Assembly: GCA_947247005.1 (NCBI GenBank)
Contig: OX365952.1
Location: 28,584,222 to 28,648,221 of the forward strand
Reading direction: 5' to 3'
DNA length: 64,000 bases
DNA from: Spisula solida
Taxonomy: Eukaryota; Mollusca; Bivalvia; Venerida; Mactridae
Shown: piece after piece, positions 25,166-38,400 of the stretch
Layout: each line of letters begins with the position of its first letter
How positions within the stretch are numbered: position 1 is the stretch's first letter
The notes under the pieces: generated by a model
Seen by the model: only the letters and a program-made list of their open reading frames with translations
What the model was told of the DNA's origin: nothing
Database searches by the model: none
Made by a program: the position numbers and the translations under genes

Positions 25166-25216
25166 ATTTGTTTTATAACAATTTAAAGTTGAAGTGTGAA
25201 GTTAATTTACGCAATA

Positions 25217-25440
25217 CAGGGTTATTCATATGCAAATGTGTCCACCAGCAAGCCATTGGTGAATGAAAGGTTTTTAATGTTCATTCGTCCAGTAGACTAC
25301 TGGTGGGCACATTATGAGAGACCATGCTTGTATACAGGGTTATTCATATACAAGTGTGCCCACCAGCGAGCAATTGGTGAAAGGTTTTACTGTTCATTCA
25401 TCCAATAGACTGCCGATGGGCACTTTGCATATGAATGGGT
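25217..25440. repeat. Duplicated inverted-repeat unit (118-bp period)
   Basis: 'cagggttattcatat.caa.tgtg.ccaccagc' starts at 25217 and again at 25335. The complementary 'gatgggcactttgcatatgaatg' closes the element at about 25435, and an internal 'ctggtgggcacatt' pairs too. It looks like a MITE with a tandem duplication. Confidence 0.55.
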
Positions 25441-26283
25441 GATCTTTGATATTACATAACACATGATTGCGAATCCAGACTGGACACGGTATGTTTTAAT
25501 ACGGGAATGTTGAACATTATATGTTGAATATACTGGGCTTGATTTGTATCTGCAATTAAAGTTATGAATTTAACTTGAGCAATTAAAGTTATGAATTTAA
25601 CTTGATAGAAATAAGTGTCGACATAACTTTTAATTCAATCTCGAACTCAGATACTGAAATACTCATTAGTATGGCAGAAGGCTTCTCCAGTTGTGAACTA
25701 TATACTTTACAGCCGAAGAAAACAGAGGCGTTGAAAGTTCTCCCAAGTAACAGAAAGCAGCATATTAACGACCAATATTACCTTTATGATGATCCGATCT
25801 CAAATACCAAAGTTAGCACACATTTATTCAGAAATAAGCATACGTACGCAGTTCATCTACAAAGACAACTTTAACAAGTTTATTCAAATACCGGTACTGT
25901 ACATTCTATATCGTATTAAATTTATTAAAATTATGATGTTTATGAAATTAAATTTAAGAAATGCGATAAAACCTATGTGATATGTGTGGGGCGATAGATA
26001 TTAATATTATGTAAATGATTTAAATTAAACTGAATGATTAATCCTTTCGATCTATGCGGATTAATAATCAATTGCCAAGTTAAACCCTGTGGGATAATTA
26101 AGCTTTGAAAGAATTACGTGAAAGTTATCTATAATTGGATTATGCACCAAATTATACACTCACGCCAAATACAGCAAAGGAGGATGAAGATGCAATAATA
26201 ATAATTTATTTCAATTTGGAGATTATACTGATAGCTGGGCAACCCGCCAGAAATTTACAAAAAAATATATAGAGGATATTTGT
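25441..26283. other. Spacer with an unassigned 90-codon frame
   Basis: A + strand frame (25602-25874) is not repeat-derived and has mixed composition, but no domain, homology or clear splice signal was recognised. It could be chance. Nothing else was seen. Confidence 0.25.
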
Positions 26284-26436
26284 TGATTTTGGTGTAAGAT
26301 CGAATTTTATTTCACCGAGTAATCACAGAAACTAAATATTTTCACGAGTGGCGTAGCCACGAGTGAAAATGTAATTTTCTGTGATCACGAGTGAAATAAA
26401 ATTGATCTTAAACCAAAAATCAACAAATTTTCTGTT
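26284..26436. mobile_element. Palindromic MITE, copy 2
   Basis: Same palindrome as 3789-3950: 'ggtgtaagatcgaa..ttatttcaccgag', centre 'ggcgtagccac', then the complementary half ending 'aaccaaaaatcaacaaat'. Confidence 0.65.
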
Positions 26437-26618
26437 TATTATATGCCTCAATTCCTCTTAAATATGTGCCGTAATTGGCTTAATTGGAAAAACCACGTCG
26501 AAATTAGAACGTCACGACGTGATAATTATGACGTCATGATGACGTAACGCATATTTTAAAGCCCGGCGCCGTTGACGTTACGTTTCTTTTTCTGCATGAT
26601 ACTGGAACCAGCTTCTAA

Positions 26619-26685
26619 AACAGTGAAAATAACAAAGTGGTAATTTCACTGTTATTTTCACTGTTTATTTCACTGAAAAATCTCC
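26619..26685. repeat. Short inverted repeat 'aacagtgaaaataac'
   Basis: aacagtgaaaataac at 26619 is answered by gttattttcactgtt about 20 bp later. Further 'tttcactg' motifs follow. Probably a MITE end; not delimited. Confidence 0.5.
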
Positions 26686-26689
26686 ATAA

Positions 26690-28739
26690 TCCATTGAAAG
26701 CAAATAATAAACCAATTTATTCTAATTTATGCACTTATCACTGTTTGAAGAGTTTTCCCTTCTAAGCTCGGAAGGCAGTTGACTGCATGGATATAACAGG
26801 ATACGAATATTAGGTATGCACCACGCATCCCTAAATTAACACAGCAAATGAGGACGATAAGAACTTTATTGAATTTCATTAATCTTTATATTTAATTTAT
26901 TCAGGGTGATAGTATATGTATATGTTATAAGTTATTAACTCCTGTCCGCCAGCAACAAAGTTCAGACAAACTAATGTTAAAATCATGATTAATAAATCAT
27001 TTGGCTGTACGCATTCATCAGAGAAAAGTGTCTACAACCAGGTACCTAAATTTATTGATGGTTAGACAGAATTTAATAATAATAATACTAGGTTCTTGTA
27101 ATTATAATTATAATAACATATTATTTTATGAAGGTTACTTATAGAATATACATCTAGTAATTAAACAACATAAACGTATATCTTATAATAAAAATAATAC
27201 TACAACATTAAAGTAAAATCTATGTTAACACATGTACATAGATGCCATACACATGTACTTATATTCGTTTTACAGTATAATAAATTCACAACACTTACAA
27301 ACGCATAATTCAAACAAATGAAGAAATCAATAAATAAACACTAAAACTTGATAGTAATCATTTAGAATGAAATCAATGATTCTCTCGAAGCCGGGGGATC
27401 ATTGACCAATTTGGCAGGGATAAAACCGAATGGCCATGCACTATGTCGACTGTGTCAGTCGAACAAAAAAAAAGATCAGTGAAATGCCACAATGCCCAAC
27501 AGACAAACTTTGCCGACACATTACACCACGTCAGGGAAACACACGGGATTAATCTACCTCCTATGATGGCTGTTCTCAGTTGTGAGGTCATCGCTAAGCG
27601 GCATCCGTATAGCCGAGACATCCATATAACGTAGGTTTTCCAGTAAACTTCGTATTAAAGTCTAGGTTATGTTTCAACTCGATTCCTGAATATACTGTTT
27701 TTAGTATAAAAATGCTATTTAATTATATATCATTATGGTAAACATATTGACAATTTACACACATTTATTCTATCTCATCAACATCTGTATTATAATAAAT
27801 AAAGACAATACTGTAGTATTCGTAATTTTAGTAATTCGTACATCTTAAGCCGGATTGATTACTTGCCCCAATGTCTTTTCTACACAGATTAAAATTTATT
27901 CGTAAAATAAAAAGTATTGCTCTGTCCAGTGACGTTTTACCTTTTATTTGGATAATAATACTTTGTAAACTTGAATACTTGACTTGAAAAACTCGGACAA
28001 ATTCTAAACTCAGAATCTTGTTGCAGTTTTTATTGATTTGGACTGAGCAACCACCTGTTTTGAACAGCCATTATACAATTAAAATTTTTCCTCATTAAAT
28101 CGCTGGAAAGTCAGTTAAATGTCAAAATGCCTATTTGCGTGACATTTCGGCTTGAATTGATGTGATGTGCTACATCGGAATATATTGGTCCAATTTTCAA
28201 TTCCAGAATGTCATTTATTTCCTTATTGTGCACCTTTTACTAGTATACAGTTAATTTCATAACCCATGAAATATAGACAATACACATGTCATCATACAAA
28301 GTATTTTCCCCATATACATAGTTTAACAACACACACAATCAACGAAGTCTTAACCATACATGTCCTAAAAACTCAATTATTTTGTAAAGACAAAAATTAA
28401 ATTGCGATCGATACCGCATTGGTAAATAGGCACGTACACCTTCTTGCAAAGTGTGTAAACAACTGATAAAAATACGTTTGTTTCCAGTCAATGTTCTGTG
28501 CATCGAATGCAGAAATGATTGAAGCTAACAAATAATATCAATTTAATGTCATGAATTATGGCTTTCTTTGGATTGATTTTTTGTGAAAATGCATCTTACT
28601 GACGATGTGTTAATTTTGTTACAACTCCATAACTAATTTGGCAACAAATTGACATTTACATTGTCGGGAAAACATGCGCTTATATGAAGCGTAATTCATC
28701 TGTTGAGACACGTGTACGCTGAATTCGGCGCGCTCATGT
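26690..28739. other. About 2 kb without recognised genes
   Basis: Short frames at 27373-27621 (-) and 27443-27634 (+) overlap in a less AT-rich patch but match no family I know and lack coding support. The rest is AT-rich with no repeats noticed. Confidence 0.35.
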
Positions 28740-28848
28740 TTAAGGGCCCTTTTCTCGCGTTGCGCATCATGTATGCATGATGTCATATGTCACTGTACAT
28801 GTATGCATGATGTCGTATGTCACTGTACATGTATGCATGATGTCTAGT
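28740..28848 (+). mobile_element. TTAA-flanked left terminal repeat plus 2.5 units of the 30-bp array
   Basis: TTAA, then GGGCCCTTTTCTCGCGTTGC + GCATC (28744-28768), runs straight into the 30-bp satellite in the same orientation as array 2. The terminal sequence is the reverse complement of 9001-9029. The other end is missing. Confidence 0.7.
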
Positions 28849-29565
28849 CAGTGGCTGTATGGTAGTCTTAACATTATAAACTCAGTACAAACAGAAATGT
28901 AAGTTGTAATGTAATGGGTGTTTTCTACATACAATCGGGATATATATAACAAAACATATACTCATCTAAACGTTTATTATTCCATAATCACACATCACAA
29001 GTGAGTTGTTGGAATAATTAATATCCATGAAAAGAATTGTGATTTTAATGAAACATGTACACAAATGGTCAATTGGGTTATGTCAAAACATCAAAATGAA
29101 AAATGGAGGATTTTTGTAAAAAAATGAAATTTCCAAAATAAACGGCTTGTTCACATACCCGTGGTTCCCAATGATGAGTCTAGCTCATTTGGTCGCCAAC
29201 CGGAAGCGATTCCTTAGGTGTGCAACCCTGATACAGACATGTTGTCTTTGCGTAGTAACACACAGACTATCGGGTATTGGTCTTTCTTTTACACTACCCG
29301 TTGCATTTTAATGTTGCAGTAGACGGGATATTGTGTCAAGACTACGGTTAAACCGTCATGTGACGTCAGTTTTATTGACGCCAGCACCGAGGAGACAAAT
29401 AACCCGGTTACAGACATCATCAGACAGCCGTCCCATAGTTCCAAGTGACTGTATTTGAAAGATGAACATTTATTTAACTGTAGCTGTCCACTATCTACAG
29501 GGATATAATGATTTCTGCAATGAAATTATTCATGCAGACTGGTAGCATGTGAATCTCGTGTTTTT
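28849..29565. other. Spacer, no gene; CRE palindrome
   Basis: A perfect TGACGTCA lies at 29361-29368 in a less AT-rich patch (29160-29460). No transcript evidence can be drawn from sequence alone. Confidence 0.35.
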
Positions 29566-30627
29566 AGCTCACCTGTCACAATGTGACAGAGTGAGCTTTT
29601 TTGATCACTCTTCGTCCGTCCGTCCGTCAACAATTGGCTTGTGTAGACACTAGAGGTCACAATTTTAGCCTAATCCTTATGAAACTTGGTCACAATGATC
29701 ATCTCAACAAAATCAAGGCCAAGTTCGATATTGGGTCATCTGGGGTCAAAAACTAGGTCACTAGGTCAAATTATAGAAAAAACTTGTGTAGTCACTAGAG
29801 GTCACAATTTTGACTTAATATTTATGAAACTTGGTCACAATGATCATCCTAACAAAATCTAGGTCAAGTTCGATATTGGGTCATCCGGGGTCAAACACTA
29901 GGTCACAAGGTCAAATCATAGAAAAACCTTGTGTAGTCACTAGAGGTCACAGTTTTAGCATAATTTTTACGAAACTTGGTCACAATGATCAACACAACAA
30001 AATGTAGGTCAAGTTCGATATTGGGTCATCTGGGGTCAAAAACTAGGTCACAAGGTCAAATCATAGAAAAACCTTGCGTAGTCACTAGAGGTCACAGTTT
30101 TGACCTGATCGTTACGAAACTTGTTTACAATGATCATAACAACAAAATCTAGGTAAAGTTCGATATTGGGTAATCTTGGGTCAAAAACTAGGTCACATTG
30201 TCAAATCAAAAACCTTGCATAGTCACTAGAGGTCACAATTTTGGTCTTATCTTTATGAAACTCGGTCACAATGATCATCTCAACAAAATCTAGATCAGGT
30301 TTGATATTGGGTGATCCGGGTAAAAACTAGGTCACAAGGTCAAATAATAGAAAAACCTTGTGTAGTCACTAGAGGTCACAGTTTTGGCTTGATCTTTAAG
30401 AAACATTGTCACAATGATCATCTCAACAAAATCTAGGTCAAGTTCGATATTGGGTCATCTGGGGTAAAAAAGTAGGTCATTAGGTCAATAATATAAAAAC
30501 CTTGTGTAGTCACTAGAGGTCACAATATTGGCCTTATCTGTATAAAACTTGGTCACAACGACCATCTCAACAAAATCTAGGTCAAGTTCGACAGGTGAGC
30601 AACCTAGGGCCCTTTGGGCCCTCTTGT
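29566..30627 (+). mobile_element. HINE family I, copy 3, complete
   Basis: TTTTT followed by AGCTCACCTGTCAC AAT GTGACAGAGTGAGCT, a (GTCC)n tract, about six core units, then ACAGGTGAGCAACCT with hairpin AGGGCCC TTT GGGCCCT and CTCTTGT. Core units are more diverged than in copy 2. A perfect AGGTCA CA AGGTCA lies at 30045-30058. Confidence 0.82.
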
Positions 30628-31133
30628 TACAAGTAACGGCAATACTGGGCCATTAAATGCAAAAACAATGTGTTTTTGTATTCACAATGTGTAGAAACCA
30701 CTTTTGATCGTTTATGCAAAATATTATGTCGATATATTAAGGTACTGAACTTTTCCCACAACATCAACAATACTACCCTAAAACCACTTACGTTTCTTTT
30801 TGTACTGAGTTTATATTATCTTTTGATTATGCTTTTCTCATTTTGATTGGTAAATTGTCAATGTAACCAAGGTTATTACTATACATTAATATAACAAGTC
30901 ACCAACCTCAGTAGCCTAGATATAGAGTATTCAGTTGGTATACAGGACGTTGGGGTTCACTTCCAAGGTTAGCACAGGACTTGAAAAATGCTTGAATTGG
31001 ATGCCTTGTACTTTAAAGTACCATATAGCTGGTTATTTCTAAAGGGTGAAAATTTCAATAAGCAGAAATTAAAAACAGAAAAATACGCACCCATTTTTAG
31101 TGCAAAAACGCAAAATATTACACCAGCAGAAAT
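30628..31133. other. Spacer, nothing recognised
   Basis: No credible exon was found, though upstream exons of the ciliary gene would be expected somewhere 5' of 35391. Confidence 0.4.
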
Positions 31134-34100
31134 AACAATATAAGAGTAGTATCAGTATAACGCACAATATAAGAGTAGTAACAGTACAACACACAATATA
31201 AGAGTAGTATCAGTATAACACACAATATAAGAGTAGTAACAGTATAACACACAATATAACACACAATATAAGAGTAGTAACAGTATAACACACAATATAA
31301 GAGTAGTAACAGTACAACACACAATATAACACACAATATAAGAGTAGTAACAGTATAACACACACTATAAGAGTAGTATCAGTATAACACACAATATAAG
31401 AGTAGTAACAGTATAACACACAATATAACACACAATATAAGAGTAGTAACAGTATAACACACAATATAACACACAATATAAGAGTAGTAACAGTATAACA
31501 CACAATATAACACACAATATAAGAGTAGTAACAGTATAACACACACTATAAGAGTAGTATCAGTATAACACACAATATAAATGTAGTATCAGTATAACAC
31601 ACAATATAAGAGTAGTATCAGTATAACACATAATATAAGAGTAGTAACAGTATAACACACAATATAAGAGTAGTAACAATATAACACACACTATAAGAGT
31701 AGTAACAGTATAACACACAATTCAACACACAATATAAGAGTAGTATCAGTATAACACACAATATAAGAGTAGTAACAGTATAACACACAATATAAGAGTA
31801 GTAACAATATAACACACACTATAAGAGTAGTAACAGTATAACACACAATATAACACACAATATAAGAGAAGTAACAGTATAACACACAATATAAGAGTAG
31901 TAACAGTACAACACACAATATAACACACAATATAAGAGTAGTAACAGTATAACACACACTATAAGAGTAGTATCAGTATAACACACAATATAAGAGTAGT
32001 AACAGTATAACACACAATATAACACACAATATAAGAGTAGTAACAGTATAACACACAATATAACACACAATATAAGAGTAGTAACAGTATAACACACAAT
32101 ATAACACACAATATAAGAGTAGTAACAGTATAACACACACTATAAGAGTAGTATCAGTATAACACACAATATAAGTGTAGTATCAGTATAACACACAATA
32201 TAAGAGTAGTATCAGTATAACACACAATATAAGAGTAGTAACAGTATAACACACAATATAAGAGTAGTAACAATATAACACACATTATAAGAGTAGTAAC
32301 AGTATAACACACAATACAACACACAATATAAGAGTAGTATCAGTATAACACACAATATAAGAGTAGTAACAGTATAACACACAATATAAGAGTAGTAACA
32401 ATATAACACACACTATAAGAGTAGTAACAGTATAACACACAATATAACACACAATATAAGAGTAGTAACAGTATAACACACAATATAAGAGTAGTAACAG
32501 TACAACACACAATATAAGAGTAGTATCAGTATAACACACAATATAAGAGTAGTAACAGTATAACACACAATATAACACACAATATAAGAGTAGCAACAGT
32601 ATAACACACAATATAACACACAATATAAGTGTAGTATCAGTATAACACACAATATAAGAGTAGTATCAGTATAACACACAATATAAGAGTAGTATCAGTA
32701 TAACACACAATATAAGAGTAGTATCAGTATAACACACAATATAACACACAATATAAGAGTAGTGACAGTATAACACACAATATAAGAGTAGTATCAGTAT
32801 AACACACAATATAACACACAATATAAGAGTAGTATCAGTATAACACACACTATAAGAGTAGTATCAGTATAACACACAATATAACACACACTATAAGAGT
32901 AGTATCAGTATAACACACAATATAAGAGTATTAACAGTATAGCACACAATATATGAGTAGTATCAGTATAACACACAATATAAGAGTAGTATCAGTATAA
33001 CACACAATATAACACACAATATAAGAGTAGTAACAGTATAACACACAATATAACACACAATATAAGAGTAGTATCAGTATAACACACAATATAACACACA
33101 ATATAGGAGTAGTATCAGTATAACACACACTATAAGCGTAGTATCAGTATAACACACAATATAAGAGTAGTAACAGTATAACACACAATATAACACACAA
33201 TATAAGAGTAGTATCAGTATAACACACAATATAACACACAATATAAGAGTAGTATCAGTATAACACACACTATAAGCGTAGTATCAGTATAACACACAAT
33301 ATAAGAGTAGTAACAGTATAACACACAATATAATAGTAGTAACAGTATAACACACAATATAACACACAATATAAGAGTAGTATCAGTATAACACACAATA
33401 TAACACACAATATAAGAGTAGTAACAGTATAACACACAATATAACACACAATATAAGAGTAGTATCAGTATAACACACACTATAAGAGTAGTATCAGTAT
33501 AACACACAATATAAGAGTAGTAACAGTATAACACACAATATAAGAGTAGTAACAGTATAACACACAGTATAACACACAATATAAGAGTAGTAACAGTATA
33601 ACACACAATATAACACACAATATAAGAGTAGTATCGGTATAACACACAATATAGTAGTAGTCACAGTATAACACACAATATAACACACAATATAAGAGTA
33701 GTAACAGTATAACACACAATATAACACACAATATAAGAGTAGTAACAGTATAACACACAATATAAGAGTAGTAACAGTATAACACACAATATAAGAGTAG
33801 TAACAGTATAACACACAATATAACACACAATATAAGAGTAGTAACAGTATAACACACAATATAACACACAATATAAGAGTAGTAACAGTATAACACACAA
33901 TATAAGAGTAGTAACAGTATAACACACAATATAACACACAATATAAGAGTAGTATCAGTATAACACACAATATAAGAGTAGTAACAGTATAACACACAAT
34001 ATAACACACAATATAAGAGTAGTAACAGTATAACACACAATATAACACACAATATAAGAGTAGTAACAGTATAACACACAATATAACACACAATATAAGA

Positions 34101-35283
34101 GTAGTATCAGTATAACACACAATATAACACACAATATAAGAGTAGTATCAGTATAACACACAATATAAGAGTAGTAACAGTATAACACACAATATAAGAG
34201 TAGTAACAGTATAACACACAATATAACACACAATATAAGAGTAGTATCAGTATAACACACAATATAACACACAATATAAGAGTAGTATCAGTATAACACA
34301 CAATATAAGAGTAGTAACAGTATAACACACAATATAAGAGTAGTATCAGTATAACACACAATATAACACACAATATAAGAGTAGTATCAGTATAACACAC
34401 AATATAACACACAATATAAAAGTAGTAACAGTATAACACACAATATAACACACAATATAAGAGTAGGATCAGTATAACACACACTATAACACACAATATA
34501 AGAGTAGTATCAGTATAACACACAATATAAGAGTAGTATCAGTATAACACACACTATAAGAGTAGTATCAGTATAACACACAATATAAGAGTAGTAACAG
34601 TATAACACACAATATAAGAGTAGTAACAGTATAACACACAGTATAACACACAATATAAGAGTAGTAACAGTATAACACACAATATAACACACAATATAAG
34701 AGTAGTATCAGTATAACACACACTATAAGCGTAGTATCAGTATAACACACAATATAAGAGTAGTAACAGTATAACACACAATATAATAGTAGTAACAGTA
34801 TAACACACAATATAACACACAATATAAGAGTAGTATCAGCATAACACACAATATAACACACAATATAAGAGTAGTAACAGTATAACACACAATATAACAC
34901 ACAATATAAGAGTAGTATCAGTATAACACACAATATAACACACAATATAAGAGTAGTATCAGTATAACACACAATATAACACACAATATATGAGTAGTAT
35001 CAGTATAACACACAATGTAAGAGTAGTAACAGTATAACACACAATATAAGAGTAGTAACAGTATAACACACAATATAAGAGTAGTAACAGTATAACACAC
35101 AATATAAGAGTAGTATCAGTATAACACACAATATAACACACAATATAAGAGTAGTATCAGTATAACACACAATATAACACACAATATAAGAGTAGTTTCA
35201 GTATAACACACAATATAACACACAATAAAGAGTAGTAACAGTATAACACACAATATGAGAGTAGTATCTGTATAACAGACTAT
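31134..35283. repeat. 4.1-kb minisatellite of 29- and 41-bp units
   Basis: The basic unit is ataagagtagtaacagtata + acacacaat (29 bp). A 12-bp extension (ataacacacaat) gives 41-bp units, interspersed irregularly. Common point variants are taacag/tatcag and aatata/actata. Long - strand frames (CYIVCYTVTTLILCVILLLLLY type) are artefacts of missing stops. The array probably lies in an intron, ending about 110 bp upstream of the first visible exon. Confidence 0.95.
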
Positions 35284-35390
35284 GGGTATTTGTATAATTT
35301 TATTGGTTTATCAGGAAACTGCAGGTTAATTTGGTTAGCATTCCAAATGAGATTGAGATTTACCTAGACATGTGTATTATTATTTTTCAG

Positions 35391-35498
35391 ATCCCAAAAT
35401 TAGAGAAACACAAGGCACCACCTGAAACCTTGTACAAACAGCCATCAGAGCTAGTCAAACTGGATAGGATTCGACAAGTAAACAGACGAAAGGCCGAG
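35391..35498 (+). CDS. CFAP99: CFAP99-like exon (first visible), 36 codons, phase 0/0
   Basis: Acceptor tatttttcag, donor GAG|gtatgt. It encodes IPKLEKHKAPPETLYKQPSE, then a basic segment ending QVNRRKAE. In the family this segment precedes the coiled coil, so N-terminal exons must lie upstream. The open frame extending 5' of the acceptor (from 35331) is intronic. Confidence 0.8.
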
Positions 35499-38400
35499 GT
35501 ATGTACAGTCCCGTCTTAGTGTTACTCGTCATACCTGAGCCTGTCTAGCAACTATTTGCATTTGGGACAGCCATGCTGTGGTCCAGTGGTTATTGCACTG
35601 GGTTTGTAACCTGGTGATCAGGGTTTGATACCCAGATGTGGCATAAAGATAATATTAAGTCAGACAAGGAGGGCAGCACTGAGCTTAACCAGCCGAGCAC
35701 AGGCTCAGGTATGAAGAGAAACATAAAAAACACACAAACCACAATGCTCACCTGAACCAGTCAAGCTTAGAAAACATAAAAAACATACAAGGCACAATGC
35801 CCAACTAAACAAGTGAAATTCTAAATGAACAAGTTCCAGCAATTAAAAAGCTGAACGTTTAAGCTAAATTACCTAGTTCCAACAGTAAAATGGCTGAAAT
35901 ACCTAGTTTTAGCTATTAGAAGTCCTAAAAAGTAGAAAAACAGTTTAAAAAGCTAAAGGTAAAGGTTTCAGCTAAATTACCTAGTTTCAGCAATAAAAAA
36001 AAGCCTTCAATGAAAATTTAACAATAGTTTTGAATTTCCTCTACATGCTGAATCATAAGTGCAAACATTTTACCTAGATGTATATATTTTAGTAATAATG
36101 GGTAAAACCAACAATCCAACATCTCATACCACTACTTGTATTTAATTTCAGGAACGTTTAATGGATGCTTCACGCAAACAGTTTGCATGTGCAAATTCCG
36201 AGAAAACACAGAAAACAAAGGAAAAAATACGACAAATAATCACAGATGAAGACAATAAATTAGACTTTGACCGACCTAAAACAAACAAAGCTCCAACATT
36301 CTTGGTATGTCATCTATATTTGTAGTGTAGGCACTTATCATCTCAGCTATCATGGTACATCATCCATGTTTGTAGTGTAGTCACTAATTACCTCAGCTAT
36401 CATGGTACATCATCCACGTTTGTAGTGTAGACACTTGTCACCTCAGTTATCATGGTACCCATATCCATGTTTGTAGTGTAGACACTTGTCACCTCAGCTA
36501 TCATGGTACATCACCCATGTTTGTAGTGTAGACACTTGTCACCTCAGCTATCATGGTACATCATCCATGTTTGTAGTGTAGTCACTAATCACCTCAGCTA
36601 TCATGGTACATCATCCATGTTTGTAGTGTAGACACTTGTCACCTCAGCTAATAGCTATCATGGTACATCATCCATTTTTGTAGTGTAGTCACTAATTACC
36701 TCAGCTATCATGGTACATCATCCATGTTTGTAGTGTAGACACTAATTACCTCAGCTATCATGGTACATCATCCATGTTTGTAGTGTAGTCACTAATTACC
36801 TCAGCTATCATGGTACATCATCCATGTTTGTAGTGTAGACACTTGTCACCTCAGCTATCATGGTCAGGGGCGTAACTGGAGCATATTTGGTTGTACTCCT
36901 AATGCTAGGGGGGTCTGGGGGCATGCCCCCCAGAAAATGTTTTGGCAGGAAAACGATTTCCTGGCATTTGAGAGTATCAGGTCTATATTTTTGCGTCATG
37001 CTTTAAGACAGAAAATTACTAAAAACTAATAACTTTTATACATGTTATTTTTTATTTTTATTTTTATACGTACATGTAACATAACTACGGGTCTTAAAGA
37101 GGTGACGGGAATGTTTGGATAATGAGGGTGTGTAGAGCTGTTTCTCTTTGACGGAGGTTGTGGCTCACAGCAAATTACATTCATTGGACAAATGAAGCGT
37201 GCTCGAACAAAAATTCATTAAGTTTTCTGAGCTACATAAAACACAAACTCTACTTGATGTTATTCCAAGAAGCGAAGAAGAAGAAAATTGCATCATTTAT
37301 CTAACCACACAAACCCTTTCTCTACTATATATAAGTTTTCACTGTAAAAATAAACAGCGAGAAGAAAACTGCATTGCATCTGCCGGATGCATACCACACA
37401 AACCCTTTTTAACTATTTACTGTTAACAACAATGAGCGAGCGAAGCGAGCTAGAAAAAATTGCTTTGTTGATCTAAACAGCATGTCAGGTAGAAAAAAAA
37501 CCGCATTCCTCATCCTATCAGTGTACCAGACAAACGTGTACTCTAATTAAAAAATGTTCCATAATAAAGTTATTGAGCGAGCGAAGCGAGTTAGAAAAAA
37601 ATGCATTGTTTATCTGAACAGCGTGTTACAGACTCGTTCTTAACACGGACCTTCGTGTAGTGTTATCTAATTCCCTGTTCTAAATTTGAAGACATTGACA
37701 TTGCGAGCCAAATATCATACGATGCATTGCTTGTCTGAACAGCAGGCCACAAACTCGTTCTAAATTTGAAGATATTGAATGAAGCAAGCGAAGCGATCTT
37801 GAAAAACAAGTTTATCAATTTCATTTCCCTAAAAATGCACTGTTGAACAGCGCACCAGCTAAACGAAAACTCATTCTTAACCCTAGCAACACACCAGACA
37901 CACCAGACACACCAGACACACTTGTTCTCTACTTGAAAACTGTTTTATGATAGTTATTTAGCAAGCGAAGCGAACTAGAAAACATGCATTGTTTATCTAA
38001 ACAGCAGGCCACAGGCAAGCTTGAAGATATTGACTAAAAAAAGTAATTTAGCGAGCGAAGCGAGCTTTAAAAAAAAGCAAAGTTTATAAATTTCACCCAA
38101 TTAAAAGAATAGAGCTATTATTATATATATACCTGGATATGGATCTTCAAAAATTGATATTATAAAGTGAATTGTTTGTAGACACATTGTATCTGCATGC
38201 CCCTCACCCCCCTTAGACTCTGATTTTTTTTAGTGAATTCGAGTTTTCATTTTTTCTAAATGTATTTTGTCCAGATTCGAATTGTACGCACAGGCGTACA
38301 GGAGTACGCCTAGTTACGCCCCTGATGGTACATCATCCATGTTTGTAGTGTAGACACTTGTCACCTCAGCTATCATGGTACATCATCTATGTTTGTAGTG

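Noticed and set aside
25602..25874. 90-aa + strand frame, considered as an upstream CFAP99 exon
   Set aside because: No acceptor/donor pair fits its frame and its content does not resemble the expected N-terminal region.
31118..35182. Many - strand frames resembling hydrophobic proteins (YIVCYTVTTLILCVILLLLLYCVL)
   Set aside because: They look membrane-like but follow the 29/41-bp array with no start context, signal or flanking exon.
35573..35645. Functional tRNA gene
   Set aside because: A and B boxes are present but the acceptor and anticodon stems do not pair; better read as a SINE head.
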